A DNA stretch of 64,000 nucleotides from Brasilonema angustatum HA4187-MV1 (GCA_019359695.1 JAHHGV010000027.1:1-64000); one strand, 5' to 3'; positions 18,136 through 27,918 are shown, counted from the first letter of the stretch. Program-made: numbers and translations. Notes: generated by a model from the sequence alone, not told the origin.

Positions 18136-18463
18136 CAAGAATGCCCTTTGAAGAGAGGAGTGTATATCGAGGAAATTATGTTTCAGCTAAGCTGAAACAT
18201 AGCCTAAGATGGATCGTGCTAAACATACATCATCCTATTAAATGACCCGATAGGATGATTTCTGAAAAATTTTGAAAATACGGATATTAGAGCAACACAA
18301 GTAACAAACAGCTATTTGTAAAGTAGCTAATCACATTTATTGAAGCTAGAGAGAAAAGTCATGATTTTGCTATGACTTGAGTCACATTTTGATGAGAAAA
18401 TTATACTATAGTATCTTTATTTAGACTAAAAAGTGAGTTTAAATACTTAAAAGTAACGCAAAT

Positions 18464-18952
18464 ATGATTCCAATTTCAACTCTCTTTATCGGGCTTAATG
18501 GTTTGATTGCTCTTGTGCTCATCTACATTGTGGTGATGGAACGAACAAGAACACGGCTGTGGCATGGTGAGTCAAAAGAAGATGTGGCGATACAACGCGA
18601 TCCGCTGATAAATCCAAATGTTGTTGCAGCTACAGTTGAAAAGTTAGCGACAAAAATTATTCCTGCTAAAGTTGAAGACTACAGCGTAAGGTTCGCGCTC
18701 ATGGGAATTTTGCGGAATATGTGCCGCTAGGATAACTTTTTGTCATTGCTCTTGAGTTAATGCATTCGCCAAATTGGCTAATTTGGTTAGAGGGAGGTGT
18801 TCTTACAATAGCCAGAATTGCTCATGCATGGGGTTTAATTACAACTTATGGTCATAGCTGTTGGTCGGGCTACTGGTTTTTTTCTTACCTTGTTTGTCTA
18901 CATAATTGGTAGCCTAGCTTGTGTTTATTATGGCATTCAAGGTGTTATTTAG
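18464..18952 (+). pseudogene. MAPEG-family membrane protein, decayed
   Basis: The first frame encodes a normal MAPEG start (MIPISTLFIGLNGLIALVLI, then MERTRTRLWHGESKED). Near 18690 the similarity moves to the next frame (KVRAHGNFAEYVPLG), hits an in-frame TAA, then continues as ALELMHSPNWLIWLEGG and IARIAHAWGLITTYG. Near 18865 it shifts again to GRATGFFLTLFVYIIGSLAC, ending with TAG at 18952. So there are two frameshifts and one nonsense change in a protein that should span about 155 residues with four membrane helices. MAPEG proteins are glutathione-dependent membrane enzymes. After this, 18953-19193 holds nothing I can support. Confidence 0.8.
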
Positions 18953-19193
18953 TATGTATTTATCGAAGGCTTCCAGTGAGATTCAATATTGGGTTGCCCA
19001 TTAATTTTATTGACCCAGAGCTTACCAGCTTTAAAGCCATGCTTTTTGTAAAATACGCAAGCTCATATATTGTTTTGTGCGGACATTTCACGTTTAATTA
19101 GGTTGAGCTACTAACTGTTTCGATCTGTGACGATAGATCAGCAAAAGGGCAATTTGAGCGCGATAAGCACAAGCTAAAGCCAGAGGCTTATCG

Positions 19194-20549
19194 CTATAGC
19201 TTAGGCAATTCACTGACGCCAGTTGAATGACTTTCAAACATCTCTGGCAACTCGACTCCAAGTAGCACCACTCTTGTTGCCATAAACACTGATGTAGCCA
19301 ACCACAAAAGATGGTTACTATGAACCGACCATGCCCAAAACGCCACAGGTGCAAATCCCAGTAAACCTGCCGCTAAAGCGGCGTTACGCAGGGATTGCCC
19401 TTTTGTTAATCCTGCAAAATACCCCTCCAGAATCCAAGCAATTGAAAAAAAACTCAAGACGAAGAATAACCAAGGTACATAGTGTTTAATTGGCTCAATC
19501 AGTTCGGCGTGATTGGTTAACAACCCAAATACAGTCTCAGGTAACAAAACGCACGTTCCAGAAGCAGCAACTCCCACCAACAAACTAGTGAAGAGCGAAA
19601 TCTGCAATAGAGGCAATAACTGATCATCAGCGGATTGACCTTTAAAATTTCCGGTTAAAGTCTCCGTAGTGAATCCTATTCCTTCAATCAAGTACGCGAG
19701 CAGAAATACTACCTGTTGGAGCAAAGCATTTTCTGTTAAAACATCTGTTCCGAAAGTGGCACTGAGATTGAAAAAAATTGTCCAAATGGACATATAAACT
19801 AAAGATCTAACCAATAGGTCACTATTGAGGATAAAAGTAGCTTGAAAAGCCGACCATTCCCACAACTTCTGGACTGCTGTTCGCAATTCTTGCCACTGGA
19901 TAGAGCGGATAGCCAAGATCATACCTACCAATAACGTCAAATACTCGCTAATCGCATGAGACAGTCCAGCCCCTGTACTTCCCAAATCCCACCGCATAAT
20001 CGAGAAATAGGTCAGCACAATATTAGCGGCGTTGCCAACAGCGGTCAACAGCAACACTTTGCCATTTTGTTCCTGTCCTAGAAACCAGCCAATGATTACG
20101 AAATTGAGCAAAACTGCGGGCGCTCCCCAAATCCGGGCGTTAAAATAATCCAGTCCGATAGACTCAACCTCTGGAGAGCCGTTCAATAAATTAAACCCTA
20201 GCGCTCCTATAGGGTACTGCAACATAAAGATGAGAACACCCAACACTAAAGCTATGAACCCATTTCGCAGTCCTGCTAGTAATATTGCCTCTTGGTCGTT
20301 CCGTCCGACAGCTTGAGATGTTACTGCGGTAGTTGAGATCCGTAAAAAGAGCAAATTCTCGTAGATATAGTTGAATAAAACTGTAGCCAAACTAACTCCT
20401 GCTAAATGACGGATTTCGGTGAGATGACCTAAGAATGCAATACCGATCAAACCCGCCAAAGGCTCTGTGAGATTGGAAAAAACATTGATAACCGCCAGTC
20501 GATAAAAACGACGGAACAGGTCATGGTTCGCTTTTACATAGTCAAACAT
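19194..20549 (-). CDS. MATE-family efflux transporter
   Basis: The 451-residue protein has about twelve hydrophobic segments in two related halves. It begins with a MATE-like first helix (NVFSNLTEPLAGLIGIAFLG), then VSLATVLFNYIYENL and RISTTAVTSQAVGRNDQEA, typical of the DinF branch. MATE proteins export cationic drugs or metabolites using H+ or Na+ gradients. The ATG at 20549 lies only 4 bp from a miniature repeat element (20553-20681), so the promoter must lie within or beyond that insertion. The C-terminal tail after the last helix is short. No partner gene is adjacent. Confidence 0.88.
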   Translation of the reverse strand: MFDYVKANHDLFRRFYRLAVINVFSNLTEPLAGLIGIAFLGHLTEIRHLAGVSLATVLFNYIYENLLFLRISTTAVTSQAVGRNDQEAILLAGLRNGFIALVLGVLIFMLQYPIGALGFNLLNGSPEVESIGLDYFNARIWGAPAVLLNFVIIGWFLGQEQNGKVLLLTAVGNAANIVLTYFSIMRWDLGSTGAGLSHAISEYLTLLVGMILAIRSIQWQELRTAVQKLWEWSAFQATFILNSDLLVRSLVYMSIWTIFFNLSATFGTDVLTENALLQQVVFLLAYLIEGIGFTTETLTGNFKGQSADDQLLPLLQISLFTSLLVGVAASGTCVLLPETVFGLLTNHAELIEPIKHYVPWLFFVLSFFSIAWILEGYFAGLTKGQSLRNAALAAGLLGFAPVAFWAWSVHSNHLLWLATSVFMATRVVLLGVELPEMFESHSTGVSELPKL

Positions 20550-20552
20550 ATA

Positions 20553-20681
20553 TATAGGAATCCGGTTTGATTTGGTGAACTAACTCGTCAGGGCGCTTAA
20601 CGCTTAACGCTTAACGCTTAACGCTTAAGAAGCAATAAAGGTGTACGGAGTTTTTTTCAAAAATCAAATACGAGTCCTATA
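20553..20681. repeat. Second copy of the TATAGGAATCC miniature element
   Basis: The ends TATAGGAATCCGGTTTGATT and TATAGGACTCGTATTTGATT (reverse complement) match the element at 14296. The interior carries a (CGCTTAA) heptamer run at about 20589-20628. It lies directly upstream of the MATE gene. Confidence 0.75.
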
Positions 20682-20824
20682 GCAATTCTAAATATTCCTG
20701 TAAATTCTCTATGATTTACCTGCTCATAAAAGCGAGTACTAAATATTGTTGGGAAAAATATATAGGATCCCTATTTGATTTTTGTGAAACTAGGTACATC
20801 TTTAAATTGCTTGTTAAGCGTTCC

Positions 20825-20934
20825 CTATATCGCTGTGGGTGTTGAATATTGGGAAATGTCTGGTGCCAAGTTCGATACCAAAGCTGAACAATGTCTTCTA
20901 CATCCTTTGAGTCATAAAGTCGAATTTTCACCAT
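20825..20934 (-). pseudogene. N-terminal remnant of a GNAT acetyltransferase
   Basis: MVKIRLYDSKDVEDIVQLWY followed by RTWHQTFPNIQHPQ is typical of the first strand and helix of a GNAT N-acetyltransferase. After about 35 residues the sequence passes into repeat DNA containing GTTAAGCGTTCCCT and a TATAGGATCCCTATTTGATT element end. The acetyl-CoA-binding core is absent. It appears to have been destroyed by insertion of the repeat. 20935-21082 holds no gene. Confidence 0.6.
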
Positions 20935-21082
20935 GTAAAGTCAATATTTTGAAAATGAAACCACAGATAAACACAGATGCACACAGATAAATTATCTGTG
21001 ATTATCTGCGTCCAAAGCTCGTGCATCTGCGGTTCCAAAACCCCGAACCATCAACAGAGAAACAACAGAGAAAAAGGTAGAG

Positions 21083-22894
21083 TTACTGCTGATCCAAACG
21101 CAGTACTGCCATAAAAGCTTCCTGCGGTACATCCACCGTACCCACAGATTTCATCCGCTTTTTACCTTTGGCTTGCTTCTGCAAGAGTTTCTTCTTCCGG
21201 CTAATGTCACCACCGTAACACTTGGCAAGTACGTCTTTCCGCAATGCCGGAATGTGTTCACTGGCAATGACTTTACTACCAATCGATGCTTGAATTGGTA
21301 CTTTAAATTGATGGCGGGGAATTAACTCTTTGAGTTTTTCTGCCATTGACCGCCCGACGTTGTATGCTTTATCTCTGTGGACAATCATCGCCAAAGAATC
21401 CACAGGATCGCCATTAATTAAAATATCGAGCTTGACTAGCGGGTTTTCCCGGTAGCCAATCAGTTTATATTCCATGCTGGCATATCCCCGAGAGCGGGAT
21501 TTCATTTGATCAAAGAAGTCCGTAACAACTTCTGCCAAGGGCAACTCGTAAGTGAGTGTAGTACGTCCTTGGGTGAGATACTTCATATCTTTGAAGACAC
21601 CACGTCGATTTTGCGACAACTCCATCAAAGTGCCAACGTAACCTTCTGGCGTAATCATATCCACTTGGACATAGGGTTCTTCGATTTTTTCCCGTTCGTT
21701 GGGAGAGGGTAAGTGACTGGGGTTGTCGATGTAAAGTTCTTCGCCTTTGAGAGTGTATACCTTGTAAACTACAGAAGGAGCAGTAATGATTAAGTCGAGG
21801 TTGTACTCTCGCTCTAGGCGTTCTTGGACAATTTCCATATGCAGTAAGCCTAAGAAGCCACAGCGGAAACCAAAACCCATCGCGCTAGAAGTTTCTGGTT
21901 CAAAGTGCAGTGCTGCATCGTTAAGTTTCAGCTTATCCAAGGCTTCGCGTAAGTCTTCAAATTGGTCAGCATCAATGGGGAACATTCCACAGAAGACCAT
22001 TGGGTTAGCTTCTGTATAACCAGGCAATGCTTCAGTGGCTTTGGCGTTAGATAAGGTCATTGTATCTCCCACCCGTGCATCAGCTACAGCTTTAATTGCT
22101 GCTGCTAAATAACCGACTTCTCCAGCGTGCAGTTCTTCAACCTGCTTTTGAGTGGGAGAAAGCACTCCTAACTCGTCAATTTCGTATTCCTTGTCAGAAG
22201 CCAACAGATAAACGCGATCGCCCTTTTTGAGTGTGCCATCCATCACCCGGAAATAAACTATCACTCCCCGGTAACTGTCGTAATAGCTATCAAAAATTAA
22301 TGCCCGTAGGCGATCGCTCACCGTATTTCGTGGTGCTGGTATGCGCTCAACAACTGCCTCTAAAATATCACCAACACCAATTCCCTCTTTGGCAGAGGCA
22401 AGAATTGCATTACTACAATCTAAACCGATAATTTCTTCAATTTCCCCAATGACTCGCTCTGGTTCTGCTCCTGGTAAGTCGATTTTATTTAAAACCGGGA
22501 TAATTTCCAAGTTATGCTCTAAGGCTAAGTAAACATTTGCCAGAGTTTGAGCTTCCACTCCTTGGGAAGCATCCACTACCAACAGTGCACCTTCGCAAGC
22601 AGCAAGACTACGAGATACTTCATACGAAAAATCAACATGCCCAGGAGTATCAATCAAATTCAGTACATACTCCTGACCATCCTTTGCCTTGTAATTCATT
22701 CGGGCAGCTTGTAGCTTAATTGTAATGCCGCGCTCTCGTTCCAAATCCATGTTGTCGAGGAACTGTTCTTTCATCTCCCGCTGATCTACAGTGCCTGTCA
22801 CTTGCAGCAAGCGGTCTGCTAGGGTAGATTTCCCGTGATCAATGTGAGCTATAATACAAAAATTGCGAATACGAGCTGCAGGTACGTCAGTCAT
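21083..22894 (-). CDS. lepA: Elongation factor 4 (LepA), ribosome-associated GTPase
   Basis: The start is set at ATG 22894 ([20 protein letters not shown]); this gives 603 residues, the normal LepA length, whereas an upstream extension lacks similarity. G motifs: AHIDHGKST, the switch [21 protein letters not shown] and the SAKEGIG G5. Elongation-factor domains II, III and V follow, and the lysine-rich C-terminal domain ([16 protein letters not shown]) is specific to LepA. LepA binds ribosomes and assists translation elongation or initiation under stress. It is monocistronic here. Upstream, 23026-23052 is a GGACTAA heptamer repeat. Confidence 0.96.
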   Translation of the reverse strand: MTDVPAARIRNFCIIAHIDHGKSTLADRLLQVTGTVDQREMKEQFLDNMDLERERGITIKLQAARMNYKAKDGQEYVLNLIDTPGHVDFSYEVSRSLAACEGALLVVDASQGVEAQTLANVYLALEHNLEIIPVLNKIDLPGAEPERVIGEIEEIIGLDCSNAILASAKEGIGVGDILEAVVERIPAPRNTVSDRLRALIFDSYYDSYRGVIVYFRVMDGTLKKGDRVYLLASDKEYEIDELGVLSPTQKQVEELHAGEVGYLAAAIKAVADARVGDTMTLSNAKATEALPGYTEANPMVFCGMFPIDADQFEDLREALDKLKLNDAALHFEPETSSAMGFGFRCGFLGLLHMEIVQERLEREYNLDLIITAPSVVYKVYTLKGEELYIDNPSHLPSPNEREKIEEPYVQVDMITPEGYVGTLMELSQNRRGVFKDMKYLTQGRTTLTYELPLAEVVTDFFDQMKSRSRGYASMEYKLIGYRENPLVKLDILINGDPVDSLAMIVHRDKAYNVGRSMAEKLKELIPRHQFKVPIQASIGSKVIASEHIPALRKDVLAKCYGGDISRKKKLLQKQAKGKKRMKSVGTVDVPQEAFMAVLRLDQQ

Positions 22895-23188
22895 ATAGTT
22901 CTTTGGTTTATCAGCAACAAAGGATAAAAGAGCAATATACTTAACGTATTTTAATGCTTTCTGGGCTAAGACGGTGATATGGGAAGATGAGGAGATGGGA
23001 GGAGGCAAGCACGAAAGAAGAAATTTTGACTAAGGACTAAGGACTAAGGACTATTGACTAATGACTACTGACAAATGAATATTAACTTGTAGACTTTTTA
23101 ATGAAGATATGAAGGTCTATGCATAGCTTATCGTATTTATCCGTTAGGGGCGTACAATAAACAACAAGAAGTACAAAATACGGACTTC

Positions 23189-23392
23189 ATGGGCAACGGC
23201 TACCCGCAATCCCCCCACCTCTTGCGGCGGGGGTGTCCTCTTCCCCCGAAAAAGAGGTGCAAAAGCCGCCTTGGTGCTCAAATTCAAGCCCAACGCCTTC
23301 TGGCAGAGGTGCTTGACAGGTGCCCTACTGATGTGAAGAAAGCGAGTTTACAAAGGCTAGGAAAAACAAGTTCAGAGTATATCATCCTATGA
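23189..23392 (+). CDS. Uncertain small ORF overlapping the ribbon-helix-helix gene
   Basis: This 67-residue frame ends in TGA overlapping the next ATG by 4 bases, the arrangement of translationally coupled pairs. Its N-terminal half (PQSPHLLRRGCPLPPKKR) comes from a C/G-rich inverted repeat, so the true protein may be shorter or absent. The C-terminal half (AQIQAQRLLAEVLDRCPTDV) could be helical. No family recognised. Confidence 0.25.
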   Translation: MGNGYPQSPHLLRRGCPLPPKKRCKSRLGAQIQAQRLLAEVLDRCPTDVKKASLQRLGKTSSEYIIL

Positions 23393-23625
23393 ATATGAAA
23401 GAGAAAACTACCGATGCGGAACAAAGACTTGCCGATAAGGTAGAGATTGCTATTCGCCTCGACTCCGACTTACTAGAACAAATTCACCATCTCACCAATG
23501 ATCCAAGCAAAGTTATTGAGGTGGCGATCCGTCAATGGTTGAAGGGTGAAAGCCCAAGAGACGATGAACTGACGCGCACACCTGTGCGTAAACCTTTACC
23601 ATCTCGGGGAGAGTGGAACGATTAA
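23389..23625 (+). CDS. Small ribbon-helix-helix-like protein (antitoxin-like)
   Basis: The 78-residue protein contains VEIAIRLDSDLLEQIHHLTN and PSKVIEVAIRQWLKG, which fits a ribbon-helix-helix fold: one beta strand for the major groove followed by two helices. The basic/proline C-tail (TPVRKPLPSRGEW) could contact a toxin. Such proteins are often antitoxins or small repressors. No convincing toxin follows within 300 bp, so it may be an orphan. The overlap with the small upstream ORF hints at a two-gene unit. 23626-23952 holds no supported gene. Confidence 0.6.
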   Translation: MNMKEKTTDAEQRLADKVEIAIRLDSDLLEQIHHLTNDPSKVIEVAIRQWLKGESPRDDELTRTPVRKPLPSRGEWND

Positions 23626-23952
23626 ATTCACAAAAAGCTCAAAAATGTAAAAAGTAAGACACATATGGAGGATGAAAAAATGTAAAATTTTGATGCTAAA
23701 TATTAAGCCTCCCTCAGGCGGCGATTGCACTCGTAGCAACAGACATGGGCATGCCTATGGCAGTGAAATATCAAAGAAACACGATATTTCTAAATTCTTG
23801 CTGTATAAGGATTTGAAAATGTGTTTTCTGGCAGAACAATTCATTAATCGCCGCTAAGCGTGTGCTAAAGCCATAAAAATTTCTTCCCAACTAAGCCAGC
23901 GAATCGTAAAGCTTCTTTACTGGGTTGGCTTCTGTGTTATCCAACTCGGGTC

Positions 23953-25710
23953 ATGAGTATTACTGCTAACTCCCAAAGGTCGAACATATTGTCAGAAAAT
24001 CTAAAAGATATTACCAGTAACACTAATGGCTCATGGGCAAATTTAGGAGCCGAGTTGGTGTACACGCAAGATAGTACAGGACGCTATCTAAGTTTCTGGT
24101 GGCAACACAGCGAATGCCTAGGGTTAAATCCTGTGCAAATTCTTGAAGATCAAAGCGGAAAAGAATGTGCCTTCACCCCAGTAGATAAGGCTGCATATGT
24201 GGAAAAATTGCAGCTAAGTTTGACAAGTTTGATACCTCAAAGGTATCAGTGCTGGTTTAGCTACGGTCAGCAGTTGTTTGAGTTGGAGTTGGTGATCAGT
24301 CCAATAATGCCCTCGAAGGCATGCACTCCAACAACAGTTTTAGTCATGGGACGACTGCTGCAAACAGCACTCAGCAAAGAAGAAAAAAACTTGACATCTC
24401 AAACACCTGTAGAGCTAGATTCAGCCACACGTTCACGGCGTCACCATAAACTCATAAACCAAATTACCAGAAATATTCGGCGGACATTGGATCTGGATAT
24501 TATTTGCCAACAAACGGTGGATAGTTTGGGGAAAGGGCTGCAATTGGAACGCTGCATCATTTGTCCCTACCAGTCCCCTAGCACGAAAGTGGAGGTGATA
24601 GCAGAGTATCACCAGCCATCTTTAAGTTCTATGCTTGGCTTGGAAATAGATATAGCTTCTGAGCCGAGCTTTGCTCACGCATTGGCAACTCTACAACCTC
24701 TTTTGGCAGAAAACCCACAACATCTTGAGTTCGACCAGCAGAAAATGTTAGTGGTTGCGACTTCCCATCAAGACGAACCTAATGGATTGATTGCTGTTAC
24801 TTTAGGCACAAAATGTTGTGCAGTCAGCCCAGAAGAACTTGAAATAGCAAAAGATGTGGCAGATCAGCTAGGAACAGCGATCGCCCACGCAACTTTATAC
24901 AAAGAATTGGTAGACGCGCGTCAACTAGCCGAACAAGCCACTCGCCGCATCAGAGAATTTCTCGCCAATGTCACCCATGAGCTGAGAACACCACTTAACG
25001 GTATTATCGGATTTTTGAAGTTAATTTTGGAAGGCATGGCTGATGATCCAGAAGAACAAAGACAGTTTCTGGAAGAAGCTCATAAATCATCACTGTATCT
25101 GCTTGATATTATCAATGACATCTTAGACATTGCCAGAATTGAAGCAGACAGAATGGAACTGGAATTGCAATCAGTCAAACTAGATGAGCTATTCAGTGAT
25201 GTAGAAGGTTTTATGCGACCTCAAGCAGAGGGGAGAAATCTCAGCGTTCAAATTAATATGCCTCCTACCTCTGATGAAGTTATCGTCTATGGTGATTACC
25301 AACGTCTCAAGCAAGTGATGCTAAATCTGGTTGGTAATGCGATCAAATTCACTCATGAAGGCGGTATAACTGTTACCACCGATGTCGTTCGCAAAAAAGT
25401 GACATTTCAAGACCAACAATTTCCTGGTATGGTGAGAGTGCGTGTGGCAGACACTGGCATTGGTGTCTCTCTCGACAAACAGGAAAAACTGTTTCAATTA
25501 TTTAGTCAGGTAGATAGCTCCCGCACTCGTCAATACGGTGGTACAGGTTTGGGACTAGCAATATCCCAAAAGCTAGTAGAGGCGATGGGAGGTCAGGTTA
25601 ATTTTTATAGCTTGGGCGAAGGGCTAGGATCAACAGTAACTTTCACTGTTCCGCTTTATCAACAACCAGTTATGGTTTCGTCCTCAGATAGCGATTCTCA
25701 AGAGTTGTAG
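23953..25710 (+). CDS. Sensor histidine kinase with PAS-like and GAF domains
   Basis: The 585-residue cytoplasmic kinase has no membrane segment. Residues about 30-130 look like a divergent PAS input (YTQDSTGRYLSFWW). Residues about 165-320 are a GAF domain (LDIICQQTVDSLGKGLQLER, then IAKDVADQLGTAIAHATLY). The HisKA H-box FLANVTHELRTPLNGI follows near residue 340. The ATPase domain has the N-box NLVGNAIKFTHEGG, G1 DTGIGVS and G2 GGTGLGLAIS. It should autophosphorylate and pass phosphate to an unlinked receiver; no response regulator is adjacent. The ligand is unknown, and there is no GAF cysteine typical of phytochromes. Confidence 0.92.
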   Translation: MSITANSQRSNILSENLKDITSNTNGSWANLGAELVYTQDSTGRYLSFWWQHSECLGLNPVQILEDQSGKECAFTPVDKAAYVEKLQLSLTSLIPQRYQCWFSYGQQLFELELVISPIMPSKACTPTTVLVMGRLLQTALSKEEKNLTSQTPVELDSATRSRRHHKLINQITRNIRRTLDLDIICQQTVDSLGKGLQLERCIICPYQSPSTKVEVIAEYHQPSLSSMLGLEIDIASEPSFAHALATLQPLLAENPQHLEFDQQKMLVVATSHQDEPNGLIAVTLGTKCCAVSPEELEIAKDVADQLGTAIAHATLYKELVDARQLAEQATRRIREFLANVTHELRTPLNGIIGFLKLILEGMADDPEEQRQFLEEAHKSSLYLLDIINDILDIARIEADRMELELQSVKLDELFSDVEGFMRPQAEGRNLSVQINMPPTSDEVIVYGDYQRLKQVMLNLVGNAIKFTHEGGITVTTDVVRKKVTFQDQQFPGMVRVRVADTGIGVSLDKQEKLFQLFSQVDSSRTRQYGGTGLGLAISQKLVEAMGGQVNFYSLGEGLGSTVTFTVPLYQQPVMVSSSDSDSQEL

Positions 25711-25790
25711 GAAACAGTGAACAGTGAACAGGGAATAGGGAACAGGGAATAGGGAACAGGGAATAGGGAACGCTTAACAGGCTGCTTATA
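25711..25790. repeat. Short tandem repeats (GGGAACAGGGAATA units)
   Basis: Several 14-bp units of GGGAACAGGGAATA follow two GTGAACA units, ending in GAACGCTTAACAGG. They lie between the kinase stop and the IS element and belong to the same family as 27827-27918 in inverse orientation. Confidence 0.8.
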
Positions 25791-25811
25791 ACTGATAACT
25801 GATGACTGATA

Positions 25812-27001
25812 AGCTAATCGGCATTTAAATTGCAACATAGGCGCTATTGCCTTTATTTTTTATTTGACGATGCCACTTAATGACTAACTCACCCTGATTC
25901 AAGAGTTTATTTAATAAAGACTTCAACTCATCTACTGATTGGAATAAACGATGAGCAATGTATTCCTTACATGAATACCAGACTAATTCGATGATGTTGT
26001 AGTCAGGACTATATGCAGGCAAAAATTCTAGTACAAAGTTAGGTAGTTCTTGGGCAATTTTAGCGAGAATATCTTTACGTTTATGAAAACTAGCATTATC
26101 TAAAATTAAAATAATCTTGGGACCACGCTCCTGAAAATCTTCGGCGCGGTTTCCTTGGCTTACCCACTCTTCTTTAATTAATTTATTTAGTTGCTGTAAC
26201 TGTTCATAAAAGATATATCCCTCACCTTTTTTAAGAAAAAAACATACCCGTTTGCGATCTCCTTCTCGAATTCCTCCCATTACATTGACCCGTCCACGTC
26301 GTCGTTGTCCTGTAATATTTTTGCGTTGTCCTCGCTTACCCCAATTCTTGCGGCGTATCACGCGTAAACTGAAACCGCTCTCGTCCCAAAACCATACCTG
26401 CAGTCGCTCTGGCTGAACTCTTGCTATCGCTAGATATTGAGCAAGTTTCTCTTGGAATTCTGCTCTAATTATGGGATTTTGCTTATCTTCTAAGTCATAT
26501 TTAGCCCAGATGTAACTATACTTTTTTTGCTTTAATATCCTCCTGACTTGAGAGCTACTTAAGTCAATACCTGTTTGCTCTGTTAAATATGTGGCTAATC
26601 TCTCTGCCGTCCATCTACCAAATTCATAACCCAAATCTGATCGCTCTTGATCAACTATTTTCAATAACAGTTCAATATACTCAGGAGTGGCTTTTCGGTA
26701 ATGCTCGTAATCTCGTTTGTTATGTAAACTTTCTAGATTATCTGGTTCTCCGTGCATACACCAATATGCAACTGTTCTAGGAGAACAACCTAAAAATCTA
26801 GAGATCTCTTGTTGTGTCCTGCCATCGTTTTGGAGCAGAATAATTAAAATTCTTTCCCTTACGTGTGGTAGCTCACTCTCCTTAAGAGTTTCCTGTAGCT
26901 GAGTAACTTGTTCCGAAGTTAAAAAGTTTTTGGCTGGTGGTGGCATAGTTACTTTCAATTGGCTCTGCATTTATATTATGCAGCTTAAATGCGGATTAGC
27001 T
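25812..27001 (-). mobile_element. Complete IS630-family insertion sequence
   Basis: Imperfect terminal inverted repeats AGCTAATCGGCATTTAAATT (left) and AGCTAATCCGCATTTAAGCT (reverse complement of right) bound a 1190-bp element. TA dinucleotides flank it at 25810-25811 and 27002-27003, the target duplication typical of IS630/Tc1. The single gene is intact, so the insertion could be recent and active. Confidence 0.9.
25825..26970 (-). CDS. IS630-family transposase, intact
   Basis: The protein has an N-terminal helix-turn-helix (NDGRTQQEISRFLGCSPRTV), a second winged-helix section (SSSQVRRILKQKKYSYIW), and a complete DDE core: VWFWDESGF, ILILDNASFHK and SPDYNIIELVW. Length 381 residues from ATG 26970; an alternative start is ATG 26946 (MPPPAKNF). 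It cuts and joins DNA at TA sites. The frame is undamaged, unlike the IS630-like remnant at 13473, which belongs to a different subgroup. Confidence 0.93.
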   Translation of the reverse strand: MQSQLKVTMPPPAKNFLTSEQVTQLQETLKESELPHVRERILIILLQNDGRTQQEISRFLGCSPRTVAYWCMHGEPDNLESLHNKRDYEHYRKATPEYIELLLKIVDQERSDLGYEFGRWTAERLATYLTEQTGIDLSSSQVRRILKQKKYSYIWAKYDLEDKQNPIIRAEFQEKLAQYLAIARVQPERLQVWFWDESGFSLRVIRRKNWGKRGQRKNITGQRRRGRVNVMGGIREGDRKRVCFFLKKGEGYIFYEQLQQLNKLIKEEWVSQGNRAEDFQERGPKIILILDNASFHKRKDILAKIAQELPNFVLEFLPAYSPDYNIIELVWYSCKEYIAHRLFQSVDELKSLLNKLLNQGELVIKWHRQIKNKGNSAYVAI

Positions 27002-27071
27002 TAACTGATTTCACGGATTTGCCGTGCTCAGTGAACTAAACTGGAGGAGTAGGTGAAGTCAAAATGGTTAT

Positions 27072-27722
27072 ATGACACATCCAACAACAGCCCGTCAGAT
27101 ATTCCAAACCGCTTACGAAAGTCGTTACACTTGGGATGAAAACTTTCCTGGCTACAGTGCAGATGTGCAACTCGTTCAACCAGATGAAGTTTACACAGGT
27201 AAGATTCGCATCAACCGCGATTTAAGCGTAGAAGTTACAGGTGTTGCAGATGAGCAAGTAGAAGAAGGGATTTCTACACAATTGCGAGATATAGTTACCC
27301 ACCGTAAACATACAAATTTTGAGCAGTCTCATGGAAACCACGAGTTTTGCCTCGGTGAACAAGACTCCGATGGTGCAATAGAAATTCTGGTAAATGGCGA
27401 CTCTATGGGTTCAAATTATAAAGTCCGGGGCAATGAGATTTGTCAGGTTAGTCGCATCCTGGGTCGTATGGCTTTTATTATTAATACTCACGAAAATTTA
27501 GATACAGGTTCTGGTTACCTTGGAACTCGCTATGATGCGGTTTTTCGTAACTTGAAAACTAATGAAATTACCAGCATTCTCAAATTTGAAGATTCTTATC
27601 AGAAAATAGACGATTACTATGTGATGACTAAGCAAGTTGTCCAAGAGTATAAAGATGGCGCTAGCACAACAACTGAGTTCGCTTATTTCAATATCAAGCT
27701 ACTAGAACCAGCGGTTGTTTAA
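27072..27722 (+). CDS. DUF3386-family protein
   Basis: The 216-residue soluble protein begins TARQIFQTAYESRYTWDENF, continues with PGYSADVQL and ends with ASTTTEFAYFNIKLLEP; these match my memory of the cyanobacterial DUF3386 family. No signal peptide or membrane segment. The family has no established role; its beta-rich pattern suggests a ligand-binding barrel. The IS630 element ends 70 bp before the ATG, so the native promoter may have been displaced. Confidence 0.75.
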   Translation: MTHPTTARQIFQTAYESRYTWDENFPGYSADVQLVQPDEVYTGKIRINRDLSVEVTGVADEQVEEGISTQLRDIVTHRKHTNFEQSHGNHEFCLGEQDSDGAIEILVNGDSMGSNYKVRGNEICQVSRILGRMAFIINTHENLDTGSGYLGTRYDAVFRNLKTNEITSILKFEDSYQKIDDYYVMTKQVVQEYKDGASTTTEFAYFNIKLLEPAVV

Positions 27723-27730
27723 CTAGCTCA

Positions 27731-27809
27731 TAAGTAAGTGGACATAAATAATCGTAACCATGTCATTGCGTTAGCGCAATGACATTAAATATATCTGTCC
27801 ACTTACTTA
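27731..27809. repeat. 79-bp double palindrome element
   Basis: Perfect 14-bp inverted ends (TAAGTAAGTGGACA and its complement) surround a second perfect 10-bp hairpin, TGTCATTGCG-TTAG-CGCAATGACA (27761-27784). It starts 8 bp after the DUF3386 stop. It could act as a terminator, but its structure is that of a miniature mobile element. Confidence 0.85.
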
Positions 27810-27826
27810 CCCAAAAAGCTTTAACA

Positions 27827-27918
27827 GTTATCAGTTATCAGTTATCAGCAGCCTGTTAAGCGTTCCCTGTTCCCTGTTAAGCGTTCACTGTTCACTGTTT
27901 ACTGTTTCCTGTTCACTG
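27827..27918. repeat. Short tandem repeats (AGTTATC, TTCCCTG, TTCACTG)
   Basis: Consecutive heptamers AGTTATC, TTCCCTG and TTCACTG are interspersed with GTTAAGCG. A GCCCCAGAGAATTCTCTAGGGC-like hairpin follows at about 27930-27951. No gene lies between 27810 and 28086. Confidence 0.75.
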
